Notes: generated from the letters alone by a model not told the origin. A stretch of 9,243 nt of DNA from a bacterium (GCA_004559845.1 SFWW01000063.1:1-9243); one strand, 5' to 3'; numbered from the stretch's first letter, positions 1 through 6,679 are shown. Translations and numbers: made by a program.

Positions 1-142
1 TAAAGGCATCACTCCACTCACTGGTGCCGACATCGCCGACGTGGCATTCTACGCCGCCTCAGCCCCCAAACACGTGCAAATAGCCGAAGTGCTCATCCTC
101 GCCACCCACCAAGCCAACGGCTCTACCATCCACCGCCAATAA
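1..142 (+). CDS. SDR family oxidoreductase, C-terminal fragment (YdfG-like)
   Basis: Codons run in frame from base 2 to a TAA at 140-142 and give the last 46 residues of a protein that starts outside the window. The fragment reads KGITPLTGADIADVAFYAAS, then a PKHVQIAEVLIL segment, and ends in HRQ. From memory, this matches the C-terminus of the YdfG-type classical short-chain dehydrogenases (NADP-dependent 3-hydroxy acid / serine dehydrogenases), where a 'PL...eDIA..v.w..s.P.HVni' segment is followed by a short tail ending in HRQ. The Rossmann fold and the Tyr-x-x-x-Lys catalytic site lie upstream and cannot be checked, so the substrate is unknown. Assignment to the SDR family is fairly secure; YdfG-like is a closer guess. 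Confidence 0.8.
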   Translation, partial: KGITPLTGADIADVAFYAASAPKHVQIAEVLILATHQANGSTIHRQ

Positions 143-160
143 GAAGTAGGATGTTAGATA

Positions 161-208
161 TTAAGAAGTTAAGGAGTTAAGGAGTTAAGACGATAGTTCC
201 GATAGTTC
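161..208. repeat. Two adjacent tandem microrepeats (8-mer then 9-mer)
   Basis: Bases 161-184 are three 8-base units (TTAAGAAG, TTAAGGAG, TTAAGGAG), followed by a partial unit TTAAGA to 190. Directly after it, CGATAGTTC occurs twice in tandem (191-199 and 200-208). The block lies in the 107-nt gap between the SDR stop and the next start. The units are not multiples of three, have no clear reading frame, and lie too far from the ATG at 250 for the AAGGAG motifs to act as its ribosome binding site. The function is unknown; this is probably an intergenic repeat. Confidence 0.7.
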
Positions 209-249
209 TGAGTACTCCCCAAAATAGTGTCCTGAAAAAACTTTACATT

Positions 250-723
250 ATGAAAAGATTTCTGTTTTTGATTGTGGCGATGCTGGTTGTGGCATCGGGA
301 GGCAGCGTAGAGGCGGCCTCGAAAAGAGTTAAGAAAAAAGCGAAAAGAAAAGTGGAAACTGTGGAGCAGAGAGTTTTGGGCAAACACATGTGCTCTTTGC
401 AGTGGATTTCTTGGGATTATTTCGGAACGGTGAACATCACCAAGCAGCCCGATGGCACATTGCGGTGTGTGGGCGGACAAAAGAGCCGCGAGTGCGACGA
501 CTACTTGAAGATTGACGGCACCATCACCATCGAAAGTGCCGATTGCCTGATTTTCAACGGCGTGATTGAGACCAAAGTCAGTCATATTGCCAACGGACAA
601 GCCGTGGTGCGCACCGGCGAACAGCGGTTTTTACGCACCGGCGAGCGCAGATATTGGCGTATGCAGAACATGCAAAATCCCGTAGACGATTGCACTGATT
701 ACGTGGACATCTACATGCGATAA
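250..723 (+). CDS. Secreted protein of unknown function, 157 aa
   Basis: I do not recognise a named domain. Residues 1-23 form a standard signal peptide (MKR, then a hydrophobic stretch to about 16, with likely cleavage after VEA), so the product should be exported to the periplasm or beyond; no lipobox cysteine is present. A very basic stretch follows (about residues 25-34, KRVKKKAKRK). The rest is a compact region with several aromatic residues (W52, W55, Y57, F58, W136) and five cysteines (48, 73, 82, 99, 148), which could form disulfides after export. The body (GTVNIT, DGTLRCVGG, LKIDGTITI, FNGVIETKV, FLRTGERRYWRM) looks beta-rich. The ATG at 250 is chosen because the signal peptide begins there. 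The upstream gap of 107 nt argues against tight coupling to the SDR gene, and no TAnnTTTG promoter is obvious. Confidence 0.75.
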   Translation: MKRFLFLIVAMLVVASGGSVEAASKRVKKKAKRKVETVEQRVLGKHMCSLQWISWDYFGTVNITKQPDGTLRCVGGQKSRECDDYLKIDGTITIESADCLIFNGVIETKVSHIANGQAVVRTGEQRFLRTGERRYWRMQNMQNPVDDCTDYVDIYMR

Positions 724-908
724 AGCACCGGCACCGGCAAGAAATACATAGGGCAGCACCATAATTGAAGCGACTCCAAAAAGTTGGACTTAATTCTTTT
801 ATCGCCACAAACCAAAGCAAACCAAACCGTCCCTTTGTTCCCAAATCGGGCTTTTTTCTTGATTCCCTCGCCTTGCAGGCACGCAATATTTTGCCCCCTC
901 CAAAAATC
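724..908. other. Intergenic gap between convergent genes, nothing firm
   Basis: This 185-nt gap separates the 157-aa secreted protein gene from the end of recO on the opposite strand. The only terminator-like element is CCC-AAATC-GGG-C followed by six T at 840-857 (+), whose stem is just three base pairs and so unconvincing. Short open frames here on both strands have no recognisable product. Confidence 0.5.
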
Positions 909-1634
909 TTACACAAATAGCTGCTTTAATATCTCCGGTGAGCGTAGCGTGCCAAGAGTGGACTGGTGCAGACGATAGTAGGAGAGCATCACATCGAGCA
1001 TCCGATTGCGCTCCTCCCGATTGAATCTGAACAAGTGCAAATTGGCATACGTCATGCGCGAAAGCAGATGTATCACTCGCGCCTGCTCCGGCTCTAAATG
1101 GTGGCAGCCACCGTCGGGGAAACGCCCGAATGTGCCCGCTTGCATATCAAACCAATCCCCCTCGCGATAGGTGCTTACGTCGGGCTCTATTCCCAAAAAT
1201 GCACCCAAATGATACAAAAAACAAATATGAAAATTCGCCACACCGTGCGGCAGTTCGTCAAGAATACGCACCGAAGTGTCGATAAACCGAAACAGCGGCT
1301 CATTTTGCTCGCACTCCTGGATGGTGTGCGATAGCAATTCGCACACAAACATCCCCACCGCATTCTTCACAGGGTCGGCATAAAGCTGCTGCAAAGCATG
1401 GGTGCGCTGCACATCACGCAACGTGTGCAAATCTCTCCCCGGCTTCAAGTGCGCCTCAAAGCGCACCAACCCCAACGGCATCAGCAGCGCAGCACGCATC
1501 CGAGCAGCTGCAGTCTTGCCTTGTGGCACCAAAAACGCCATCATCCCATGGCGGTCGGTATAGATATGGGTGATATTGTGCCGCTCATTATATTTAATAG
1601 AATTGAGCACAACTCCACGAATGGATTCATACAT
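909..1634 (-). CDS. recO: DNA repair protein RecO
   Basis: RecO helps load RecA onto SSB-coated single-stranded DNA in the RecFOR recombinational repair pathway and also anneals complementary strands. The N-terminal 80 residues carry the OB-fold signature: a 'GVVLNSIKYNE' strand, a 'THIYTDRHGMMAFLVPQGK' segment, then a region rich in small and hydrophobic residues. The rest is the helical domain (LYADPVKNAVGMFVCELL, LPHGVANFHICFLYHLGAFLGIEP). About 241 residues is normal for the family. The cysteine zinc cluster of some RecO proteins is absent, since no CxxC pair is visible. I start at the ATG at 1634-1632; the frame can be extended two codons to a TTG at 1640, but the ATG gives a standard beginning (MYESIRGVVL). 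The gene is divergent from the tRNA-rpsT unit and convergent with the secreted-protein gene. Confidence 0.85.
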   Translation of the reverse strand: MYESIRGVVLNSIKYNERHNITHIYTDRHGMMAFLVPQGKTAAARMRAALLMPLGLVRFEAHLKPGRDLHTLRDVQRTHALQQLYADPVKNAVGMFVCELLSHTIQECEQNEPLFRFIDTSVRILDELPHGVANFHICFLYHLGAFLGIEPDVSTYREGDWFDMQAGTFGRFPDGGCHHLEPEQARVIHLLSRMTYANLHLFRFNREERNRMLDVMLSYYRLHQSTLGTLRSPEILKQLFV

Positions 1635-1770
1635 AGGCAATGGCTTTTATAAAGAGGTACTCCACACTCAGAGTAACCCGCAAAATCACACGAAATTAAG
1701 CAAAATATGCCAAATATCAGCCCATAAATCAATAAAAAATCAGTTTTTTGTGCATTTATGCCCAAAATAT

Positions 1771-1801
1771 TTTGCCATTTGAAAAATCCTTCCTAAATTT
1801 G
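1771..1801 (+). promoter_or_regulatory. Bacteroidetes-type promoter for the tRNA-Glu/rpsT unit
   Basis: TTTG at 1771-1774 is followed after 19 nt by TAAATTTG at 1794-1801, a full match to the Bacteroidetes primary sigma factor pattern (TTTG / TAnnTTTG). Transcription would begin a few bases downstream, about 25 nt before the first tRNA. Confidence is high because both boxes and the spacing fit. Confidence 0.75.
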
Positions 1802-1831
1802 CACTCGCTTTAGCACCCAAGTGCAAAAATC

Positions 1832-1903
1832 GGCGCATTCGTATATCGGTTAGTACTCAAGATTTTCATTCTTGCAAGAGGGGTTCGACTCCCCTATGCG
1901 CTA
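1832..1903 (+). tRNA. tRNA-Glu (anticodon TTC), copy 1
   Basis: The 72-nt sequence folds as a complete cloverleaf. The acceptor GGCGCAT pairs with ATGCGCT (first pair G-U), the D stem is GTAT/GTAC, the anticodon stem is CAAGA/TCTTG with loop TTTTCAT, and the T arm is AGGGG-TTCGACT-CCCCT. The discriminator base is A. The anticodon TTC reads GAA/GAG. The 3' CCA is not encoded (the next bases are CAA), so it must be added after transcription. It is identical to the copy at 2259-2330. Confidence 0.95.
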
Positions 1904-1942
1904 CAAATTAATAACTTAGAAACAAAAGATTTTTAAATAATT

Positions 1943-2206
1943 ATGGCAAACCATAAATCAGCAATCAAGAGAATTCGCCAAACTGAGACCCGTAATCTCC
2001 GTAACCGTTACTATGCTAAAACAATGCGCAACGCTGTGCGCAAACTTCGCAAAGAAACTGACAAGGTGAAAGCAGCAGAAGACTACAAGAAAGTTTCTTC
2101 GATGCTCGACAAATTGGGTCGCAAGCACGTAATCAGCAAAAACAAAGCTTCCAACCTGAAATCGAAGCTCGCTCTTTACGTTAACAAATTGGGTATTGCT
2201 GAATAA
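1943..2206 (+). CDS. rpsT: 30S ribosomal protein S20
   Basis: S20 is a small helical 30S protein that binds 16S rRNA early in assembly. The 87-residue product has the family features: the N-terminus MANHKSAIKRIRQTETRNLRNRYYAK, a high Lys/Arg content throughout, and a C-terminal helical hairpin (DKLGRKHVISKNKASNLKSKLALYVNKLG). The length is normal. The ATG at 1943 starts 39 nt after the upstream tRNA, with an A/T-rich leader and no Shine-Dalgarno, usual for this phylum. A second tRNA-Glu and a strong terminator follow, so the mRNA is probably released from a tRNA-containing precursor by RNase P and 3' tRNA processing. This is inferred from gene order and the single obvious promoter. Confidence 0.97.
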   Translation: MANHKSAIKRIRQTETRNLRNRYYAKTMRNAVRKLRKETDKVKAAEDYKKVSSMLDKLGRKHVISKNKASNLKSKLALYVNKLGIAE

Positions 2207-2258
2207 GTAACACCGCATTTTGCGCGAATAGGGGCACTCGCCCATAATCGCAGCATAG

Positions 2259-2330
2259 GGCGCATTCGTATATCGGTTAGTACTCAAGATTTTCATTCTT
2301 GCAAGAGGGGTTCGACTCCCCTATGCGCTA
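2259..2330 (+). tRNA. tRNA-Glu (anticodon TTC), copy 2
   Basis: This copy is base-for-base identical to the tRNA-Glu at 1832-1903 over all 72 nt, and the identity continues four bases past the 3' end. It begins 52 nt after the rpsT stop and is followed directly by an intrinsic terminator, so it is the last gene of the unit. CCA is not encoded. Confidence 0.95.
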
Positions 2331-2331
2331 C

Positions 2332-2368
2332 AAAAGCGTCGGATACCACCCGTATTCGGCGCTTTTTT
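2332..2368 (+). terminator. Intrinsic terminator of the tRNA-Glu/rpsT/tRNA-Glu unit
   Basis: A 15-bp stem (arms 2332-2346 and 2352-2366, two G-U pairs) closes a five-base loop CACCC and runs into six T at 2363-2368. It starts two bases after the second tRNA, and its outer A-T pairs use the T-run. This is a convincing rho-independent terminator. Confidence 0.9.
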
Positions 2369-2554
2369 CACACACTCACTGCCAAATTTTTGAACAGAGG
2401 GACAGCCCCTTGTCAAATAATCTCTCCCGTGGTTAGGGCTATAGCCGCTTCGGATCAAAGCCATATTTTTTGTAGCCTTGAACAAATATCCCTGCTCTTC
2501 ATCGCAAGAATCTGCTGTTAAATGCAAGAATCCGCGTAGCCCCGGGGCTGTGCT
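2369..2554. other. Gene-poor spacer with a 12-bp perfect palindrome
   Basis: No credible gene lies between the terminator and the nagB promoter. The minus-strand open frame here runs into the terminator and tRNA and has no recognisable protein. The one exact structure is AGCCCCGGGGCT at 2538-2549, a perfect 12-base palindrome. GGGACAGCCCCTTGTC near 2399-2414 is a weaker imperfect inverted element. These may be remnants of intergenic repeats; I can assign no function. Confidence 0.5.
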
Positions 2555-2586
2555 CTTGTGTGGCTTGAATTTTTTTATTATCTTTG
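2555..2586 (+). promoter_or_regulatory. Putative nagB promoter
   Basis: CTTG at 2555-2558 and TATCTTTG at 2579-2586 are separated by 20 nt. The downstream box fully matches TAnnTTTG and the upstream box matches the TTG core. The predicted leader before the nagB ATG is about 35-40 nt, A/T-rich and without a Shine-Dalgarno. Confidence 0.65.
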
Positions 2587-2628
2587 TGGATAATTCAACC
2601 AACTAATATTTTTTAACAACTTTCGATT

Positions 2629-3438
2629 ATGAGACTGATTATCGAACCTGATTACGACAAAGTATCGGAATGGGCAGCTTGCTATGTTGCCTCTCGCATC
2701 AATGCTGCCAAGCCTACTGCCGACAAGCCTTTTGTGCTGGGTTGCCCCACCGGTAGCTCTCCGCTGGGCATGTACAAAAAATTGATTGAGCTGAATAAGG
2801 CGGGCAAGGTGTCGTTTGAACACGTGGTTACTTTCAATATGGATGAATATGTGGGCTTGCCCGAAGACCATCCCGAAAGCTATCACTCTTTTATGTGGAA
2901 CAATTTCTTTAGCCACATTGATATCAAGAAGGAAAATGTGAACATTCTCAATGGTAATGCTGCCGATTTGGAGAAGGAGTGTGAAGACTACGAAGCGCGC
3001 ATTGCTGCCGCAGGTGGCATCGACTTGTTTATGGGCGGCGTGGGACCCGACGGTCATATTGCTTTCAATGAGCCGGGCAGCTCGTTGGTGTCGCTCACTC
3101 GCCAAAAAACGCTTACCCAAGACACCATCATCGCCAACAGCCGTTTCTTCGACAACGACGTGAATAAGGTGCCAAAAACCGCGCTTACCGTGGGCGTGGG
3201 CACTGTGATGGCTGCCAAGAGTGTGATGATTATCGTGAATGGCTACAAAAAGGCGCCTGCGCTGCGCAATGCTGTGGAAGGTGCCGTGTCGCAAATGTGC
3301 ACGCTGAGCATGCTCCAAATGCATCGTAAGGCGATTATCGTGTGCGACGAAGATGCCACTATGGAACTGAAAGTGGGTACTTATCGCTATTTCAAAGACA
3401 TTGAAGGCAAAAACCTCGACCCTGCCACTTTGCTCTAA
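2629..3438 (+). CDS. nagB: Glucosamine-6-phosphate deaminase
   Basis: This enzyme converts glucosamine 6-phosphate to fructose 6-phosphate and ammonia, the step that feeds amino sugars such as N-acetylglucosamine into glycolysis. The 269-residue protein aligns without gaps to the remembered E. coli NagB sequence (266 aa). Visible landmarks are the phosphate-binding GCPTGSSP (38-45), TFNMDEYVGL with catalytic Asp72, and LFMGGVGPDGHIAFNEP containing Asp141, His143 and Glu148. The positions that bind the allosteric activator GlcNAc-6-phosphate in E. coli also look kept (Ser151, Ser152, Arg158, Lys160, Thr161, and the RYF tyrosine near 254), so allosteric control is plausible. It is a single-domain form, cytoplasmic, and has its own promoter. 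No nagA or sugar transporter lies beside it. Confidence 0.96.
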   Translation: MRLIIEPDYDKVSEWAACYVASRINAAKPTADKPFVLGCPTGSSPLGMYKKLIELNKAGKVSFEHVVTFNMDEYVGLPEDHPESYHSFMWNNFFSHIDIKKENVNILNGNAADLEKECEDYEARIAAAGGIDLFMGGVGPDGHIAFNEPGSSLVSLTRQKTLTQDTIIANSRFFDNDVNKVPKTALTVGVGTVMAAKSVMIIVNGYKKAPALRNAVEGAVSQMCTLSMLQMHRKAIIVCDEDATMELKVGTYRYFKDIEGKNLDPATLL

Positions 3439-3462
3439 GGATTTTTTTCCTCTGATGATATA

Positions 3463-3505
3463 AGCGAGAGGCTACTTCTGCAGAAATGCAAGGTAGCCTC
3501 TCGCT
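3463..3505. terminator. Hairpin between convergent nagB and cotH genes
   Basis: A perfect 13-bp inverted repeat (3463-3475 with 3493-3505, AGCGAGAGGCTAC and its complement) encloses a 17-base loop that itself contains the palindrome TTCTGCAGAA. It lies 24 nt after the nagB stop and 48 nt beyond the end of the oppositely oriented cotH gene. Neither strand has a T-run right after the stem, so it is not a textbook intrinsic terminator, but a bidirectional 3'-end structure is the likely role. Confidence 0.6.
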
Positions 3506-3516
3506 ATGCTATTGTT

Positions 3517-3540
3517 CTCCCCGAGAAAGGAGTGGGGGAG
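3517..3540. other. Second short hairpin at the 3' end of the cotH-like gene
   Basis: CTCCCC (3517-3522) and GGGGAG (3535-3540) form a 6-bp G/C-rich stem with a 12-base loop, 13 nt beyond the end of the minus-strand gene. With the larger hairpin beside it, this could protect or end the transcript. No T-run follows, so its role is uncertain. Confidence 0.4.
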
Positions 3541-3553
3541 GTGACTCGAGCGA

Positions 3554-5107
3554 TTATGGCAGGGCGTTGATTACGCCGGTTTTCACCTGGAAGAAATTGT
3601 TGGGTCCTTCTTCCAAAAGGCGATATTCGGGATGATTGCCCCACGACGCCGGTTCATCGCGCAATTGCATATCTTGCCCGGTGTCGTTGGCAATATAGTC
3701 GCGAATCTTGTTTTGCCACGCCATGATGCGCGGTTTGCTCGCTTTAATATTGAACAGCCCATCGTCGGCAGCCAATTCTTTCAGATAGCCGATGTATTTG
3801 GCTTTAAAATCGGGGAATGCGAGCAATCGGCGAATGAGTGGATACTCGTCGCGTCCCCATTTGAGTGGGTTCTGTCGACCCGAATCAGATTGTGCGCCTC
3901 CGTTGATGCTGGTGCCCAAAGTGTTGTCGTAGTCGTAGGGAATGAAGAAGAATTGATAGTTGAGCGGGTCGGTGGTGTTGAAGTAGATGTAATAATTGTT
4001 GGCATTGTTCCAATAGTCGTCCCACATGCCCACTGCCACATTCACGGCGTAGGTTTTGAGCAGCAAATCCACATCGCACACCTGCTGAATCCATGTGTAG
4101 AAACTCTCATCGCTCTTGCCGTTGAGTTTGAGCATAAAGTCCACCAATTGCGTTTTGGCTGCCTCAAATTCCAATTCGTTGGTTTTGAGCGTGTAGGCAT
4201 GGTTTCTGTCATCGTCCACGGAGATGTCGGCATCGGTCCGGTTGAGTCCCGCTTGCGCTTGTTCGCCTTTCCAGAGAAATCCCTTGTTGCTCACAAAGAG
4301 GCTTTTCCTTCGTTTCAAATATTGCTTATCGATGGGCTCCAGCATTTCATACACGCCGTAGTACGTCTCTTTGCTGTCGCCTTCCACGTGCAGATACAGT
4401 TTGCAGTATGTGTTGTCGATACCGGTCCACACCCCGAAGCGGCGAAACAAATCGTAGCAATACATTTCGCGCACGTAGGTGGCGTCGTCTTTCAGCCACT
4501 TGAGGTTCATTTTCTTCACGCCCAAAACGGTGTGCACTGAATCTTTGACAAATTTGTCGAGATTGAGCGTAAAATGCACGTGTTGCCAATTGGTGCGGTC
4601 GGTTTGATGCAGCGTGCCGCTCTCGGCTATTTCCGGGCGTCGGCGCGAGGTGTTGCCCCGCAAGCGCAATCCAATGCTGTCGATTTCTGTGCGGTCGCCA
4701 TTCACCCGATAGGTGCAGTGCGCCAAAATGTATTCGTTGGTGTTGGGGTCGGCATCGAAGGCTTGGAGCAAGCGGTTCCACTCGCTCAGCGAAATCTCAA
4801 GGTGAATTTCGGGGAATGCGTCATAGTCCCACACATAGTCGTGGGCAGTCTTCATGGTGCGCCCCTCCAACACGAGGTTCACCAGTGCGGTCACGTCGCT
4901 CACATTGAGCGTGTGGTCGGCATTGAGGTCCGACGATTCAAAATCAAAAACTTGCCCCGACTCTCCTGAAATGCGGGCCACCAAAGCGGTGATATCGCTC
5001 ACATCCACCACGCCGTCGATATTGGCATCGCCTCGAAAATAGGTGCGAGCATCTGCACTGCCGGCGCAGCACATGGCAATTGTTAGCATCCAAAATAAGC
5101 GTTTCAT
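3554..5107 (-). CDS. Secreted dockerin-like plus CotH kinase family protein
   Basis: The 517-residue protein begins with a signal peptide (MKRLFWMLTIAMCCAGSADA, cleavage near residue 20; no proper lipobox). A dockerin type I pair follows: two EF-hand-like calcium loops, DANIDGVVDVSD (27-38) and DLNADHTLNVSD (60-71), each trailed by a TALV helix. Residues from about 95 onward are a CotH domain: RLRGNTSRR (148-156), KMNLKWLKDDATYVREMYCYDLFRRFG, YYGVYEMLEPIDKQYL (249-264), MWDDYWNNANNYYIYF (361-376) and PYDYDNTLG (390-398). CotH proteins are atypical secreted kinases first known from Bacillus spore coats. The Asp/Asn residues in the last two motifs correspond to their catalytic and metal-binding positions, so the fold looks active. 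The target is unknown; the dockerin may anchor it to an extracellular partner or act as a calcium-stabilised module. The start is the ATG at 5107, just ahead of the signal peptide. Confidence 0.88.
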   Translation of the reverse strand: MKRLFWMLTIAMCCAGSADARTYFRGDANIDGVVDVSDITALVARISGESGQVFDFESSDLNADHTLNVSDVTALVNLVLEGRTMKTAHDYVWDYDAFPEIHLEISLSEWNRLLQAFDADPNTNEYILAHCTYRVNGDRTEIDSIGLRLRGNTSRRRPEIAESGTLHQTDRTNWQHVHFTLNLDKFVKDSVHTVLGVKKMNLKWLKDDATYVREMYCYDLFRRFGVWTGIDNTYCKLYLHVEGDSKETYYGVYEMLEPIDKQYLKRRKSLFVSNKGFLWKGEQAQAGLNRTDADISVDDDRNHAYTLKTNELEFEAAKTQLVDFMLKLNGKSDESFYTWIQQVCDVDLLLKTYAVNVAVGMWDDYWNNANNYYIYFNTTDPLNYQFFFIPYDYDNTLGTSINGGAQSDSGRQNPLKWGRDEYPLIRRLLAFPDFKAKYIGYLKELAADDGLFNIKASKPRIMAWQNKIRDYIANDTGQDMQLRDEPASWGNHPEYRLLEEGPNNFFQVKTGVINALP

Positions 5108-5141
5108 ATACTTGAAAAGAAGATACAGTGATTTTTTTTTG

Positions 5142-5174
5142 CAAAATTACGGATAATAGCGCGATATATCCAAA
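5142..5174 (-). promoter_or_regulatory. Putative promoter of the dockerin-CotH gene
   Basis: On the minus strand, TTTG (5174-5171) is followed after 21 nt by TAATTTTG (5149-5142), a full match to TAnnTTTG. The transcript would start about 30 nt before the ATG at 5107. It is divergent from the methyltransferase gene across a 176-nt gap. Confidence 0.6.
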
Positions 5175-5261
5175 CTTTCTTCCACTTGTTTTTCGTGCCG
5201 TGCCGACAACCGGAAATGAAAAATGCGGCTCATAGGGGTGGGGCGGTTCATGATTTTTGCG

Positions 5262-5269
5262 TATTTTTG
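5262..5269 (+). promoter_or_regulatory. Possible -7 box of the RsmF-like gene
   Basis: TATTTTTG matches TAnnTTTG and ends 14 nt before the ATG at 5284, implying a very short leader. No TTTG lies at the expected distance upstream (the bases there are G-rich), so the call is weaker than the other promoters. Confidence 0.4.
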
Positions 5270-5283
5270 CATAAATTATTGGA

Positions 5284-6666
5284 ATGATGACCCTTTCTGC
5301 CGATTTTATAGCCCAAATGCGTGCCATTCTGCCCGATGAGGCGGATGCGCTACTCGCTGCCATCACCTCCACCGAGCCGTCGGTGGCGATTCGCGTGAAT
5401 TCCCTTAAGGCGCCTGCCGACGCCGCGCCTGCCCTCAGGCGTGTGCCATGGTGCGATGCCGGGCGCTATCTCGCCGAGCGCGAGCCGTTCACCTTTGATG
5501 TTGATTTTCAGTCGGGGCGCTATTATGTGCAAGATGCCTCGTCGATGTTTATCCACCATGTGCTCCGCCATTTGGTCAAGGAGCCGGTGCGCTACCTCGA
5601 TCTCTGCGCTGCACCGGGTGGCAAAACCACCACTGCCATCAGCGCACTGCCGCAAGGCTCAATGGTGGTGGCTAACGAGATAGTGAACGCGCGCGCACGC
5701 GTGTTATGCGAAAATTTGCAGAAGTGGGGCGCCCCGCGCTGTGTGGTTACCTGCAATGCGCCCCACCACTTTGGGCGCCTCTCTCATTTCTTCGATGTGG
5801 TGGCTGCCGATGTGCCCTGTAGCGGCGAGGGTATGATGCGCAAAGATGAACAGGCGTGCCGCCAGTGGTCGCCGGCATTGGTGAAGCAGTGCGCCGATTT
5901 GCAGCGTAGCATCATTGCCGACGTGTGGGATGCCTTGCGCCCCGGCGGCTTGCTCATCTACAGCACTTGCACCTACAATACACTCGAAAATGAGCAAATG
6001 CTTGCGTGGATGGTGCAGGAATATGGCGCCGAACCGGTGGCAGTGCCGGTGCCCGAGCAGTGGCACATTCACCCTGCCATAGAGGGAAATCTGCCGTGCT
6101 ATCGATTTATGCCCCATCGCACCGAGGGCGAGGGCCTTTTTATGGCGGTGCTGCGCAAACCCGAGGCGCCGCGTAAGGAGGTGCGCCTCAAAAAGGCTAA
6201 AGCCACCAAGGCTAAACCGCTCCCGGTGCCCAAGGATGTGCGCTTCCGCCTGAAAGATGCCGATCATTTCGATTTTTCGGTGGTGAACGATGAAGTGGTG
6301 GCGGTGCCTGCCGATATGGCGCCCATTATGCCGGCTTTTGCCGATTTGAATGTGATGCACATGGGGGTGAATGTGGGTGCAATAAAGGGCAAAAACTGTG
6401 TTCCTTCCCATTCCCTCGCTCTTTCTTCTGCGCTCAATCCCGCTGCTTTCCCTACCTGTGAGGTGGATTATCTCGCCGCTATGGCTTTCCTTCGGGGTGA
6501 AGCGCTCTCGCTGCCGCAAGCCCCTCGCGGCTATGTGCTGCTCACCTATCATAGCCAACCCATCGGCTTTGTCAACAACCTGGGCAATCGCGCCAATAAC
6601 CTCTACCCAAAGGCGTGGCGGGTGCTCAGTACGCACCTTCCTACCGTGCCCCACAACATCCTATAA
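5284..6666 (+). CDS. RsmF-like 16S rRNA (cytosine-C5) methyltransferase
   Basis: The protein is a SAM-dependent RNA m5C methyltransferase of the NOL1/NOP2/Sun family, most like RsmF, which methylates 16S rRNA C1407 in E. coli. The 460 residues fit RsmF (479 aa there). The N-terminal part (to about 85) is the pre-catalytic RNA-binding segment with AIRVNSLK. The Rossmann core contains the SAM motif DLCAAPGGKT (106-115), motif IV DVPCSGEGMMRKD with Cys179, and motif VI IYSTCTYN with Cys229, the expected catalytic nucleophile, so both family cysteines are present. A Lys/Ala-rich linker (about 298-317) leads to a C-terminal RsmF-type/PUA-like domain ending in GFVNNLGNRANNLYPKAWR. The ATG at 5284 is used; an ATG directly after it could serve equally. 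The gene stands alone on its strand, with the acyl-CoA ligase 104 nt downstream. The exact target cytosine in this organism is not certain. Confidence 0.9.
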   Translation: MMTLSADFIAQMRAILPDEADALLAAITSTEPSVAIRVNSLKAPADAAPALRRVPWCDAGRYLAEREPFTFDVDFQSGRYYVQDASSMFIHHVLRHLVKEPVRYLDLCAAPGGKTTTAISALPQGSMVVANEIVNARARVLCENLQKWGAPRCVVTCNAPHHFGRLSHFFDVVAADVPCSGEGMMRKDEQACRQWSPALVKQCADLQRSIIADVWDALRPGGLLIYSTCTYNTLENEQMLAWMVQEYGAEPVAVPVPEQWHIHPAIEGNLPCYRFMPHRTEGEGLFMAVLRKPEAPRKEVRLKKAKATKAKPLPVPKDVRFRLKDADHFDFSVVNDEVVAVPADMAPIMPAFADLNVMHMGVNVGAIKGKNCVPSHSLALSSALNPAAFPTCEVDYLAAMAFLRGEALSLPQAPRGYVLLTYHSQPIGFVNNLGNRANNLYPKAWRVLSTHLPTVPHNIL

Positions 6667-6679
6667 CCAATCTTTTAGT

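Noticed and set aside
840..857. A terminator-like CCC-AAATC-GGG followed by T6 in the gap after the secreted protein gene.
   Set aside because: The stem is only three base pairs, too weak to call.
2321..2602. A 93-codon minus-strand reading frame overlapping the second tRNA, the terminator and the nagB leader.
   Set aside because: It covers a tRNA and an intrinsic terminator, has no recognisable domain, and faces into a known transcription unit.
3632..4540. A 302-codon plus-strand frame opposite the CotH gene.
   Set aside because: The Val/Ile/His-rich composition without domains fits antisense of the CotH coding region.
5704..6654. A 316-codon minus-strand frame opposite the RsmF-like gene.
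   Set aside because: The plus strand has the complete methyltransferase motifs; the reverse frame has a shadow-like His/Arg composition and no recognisable family.
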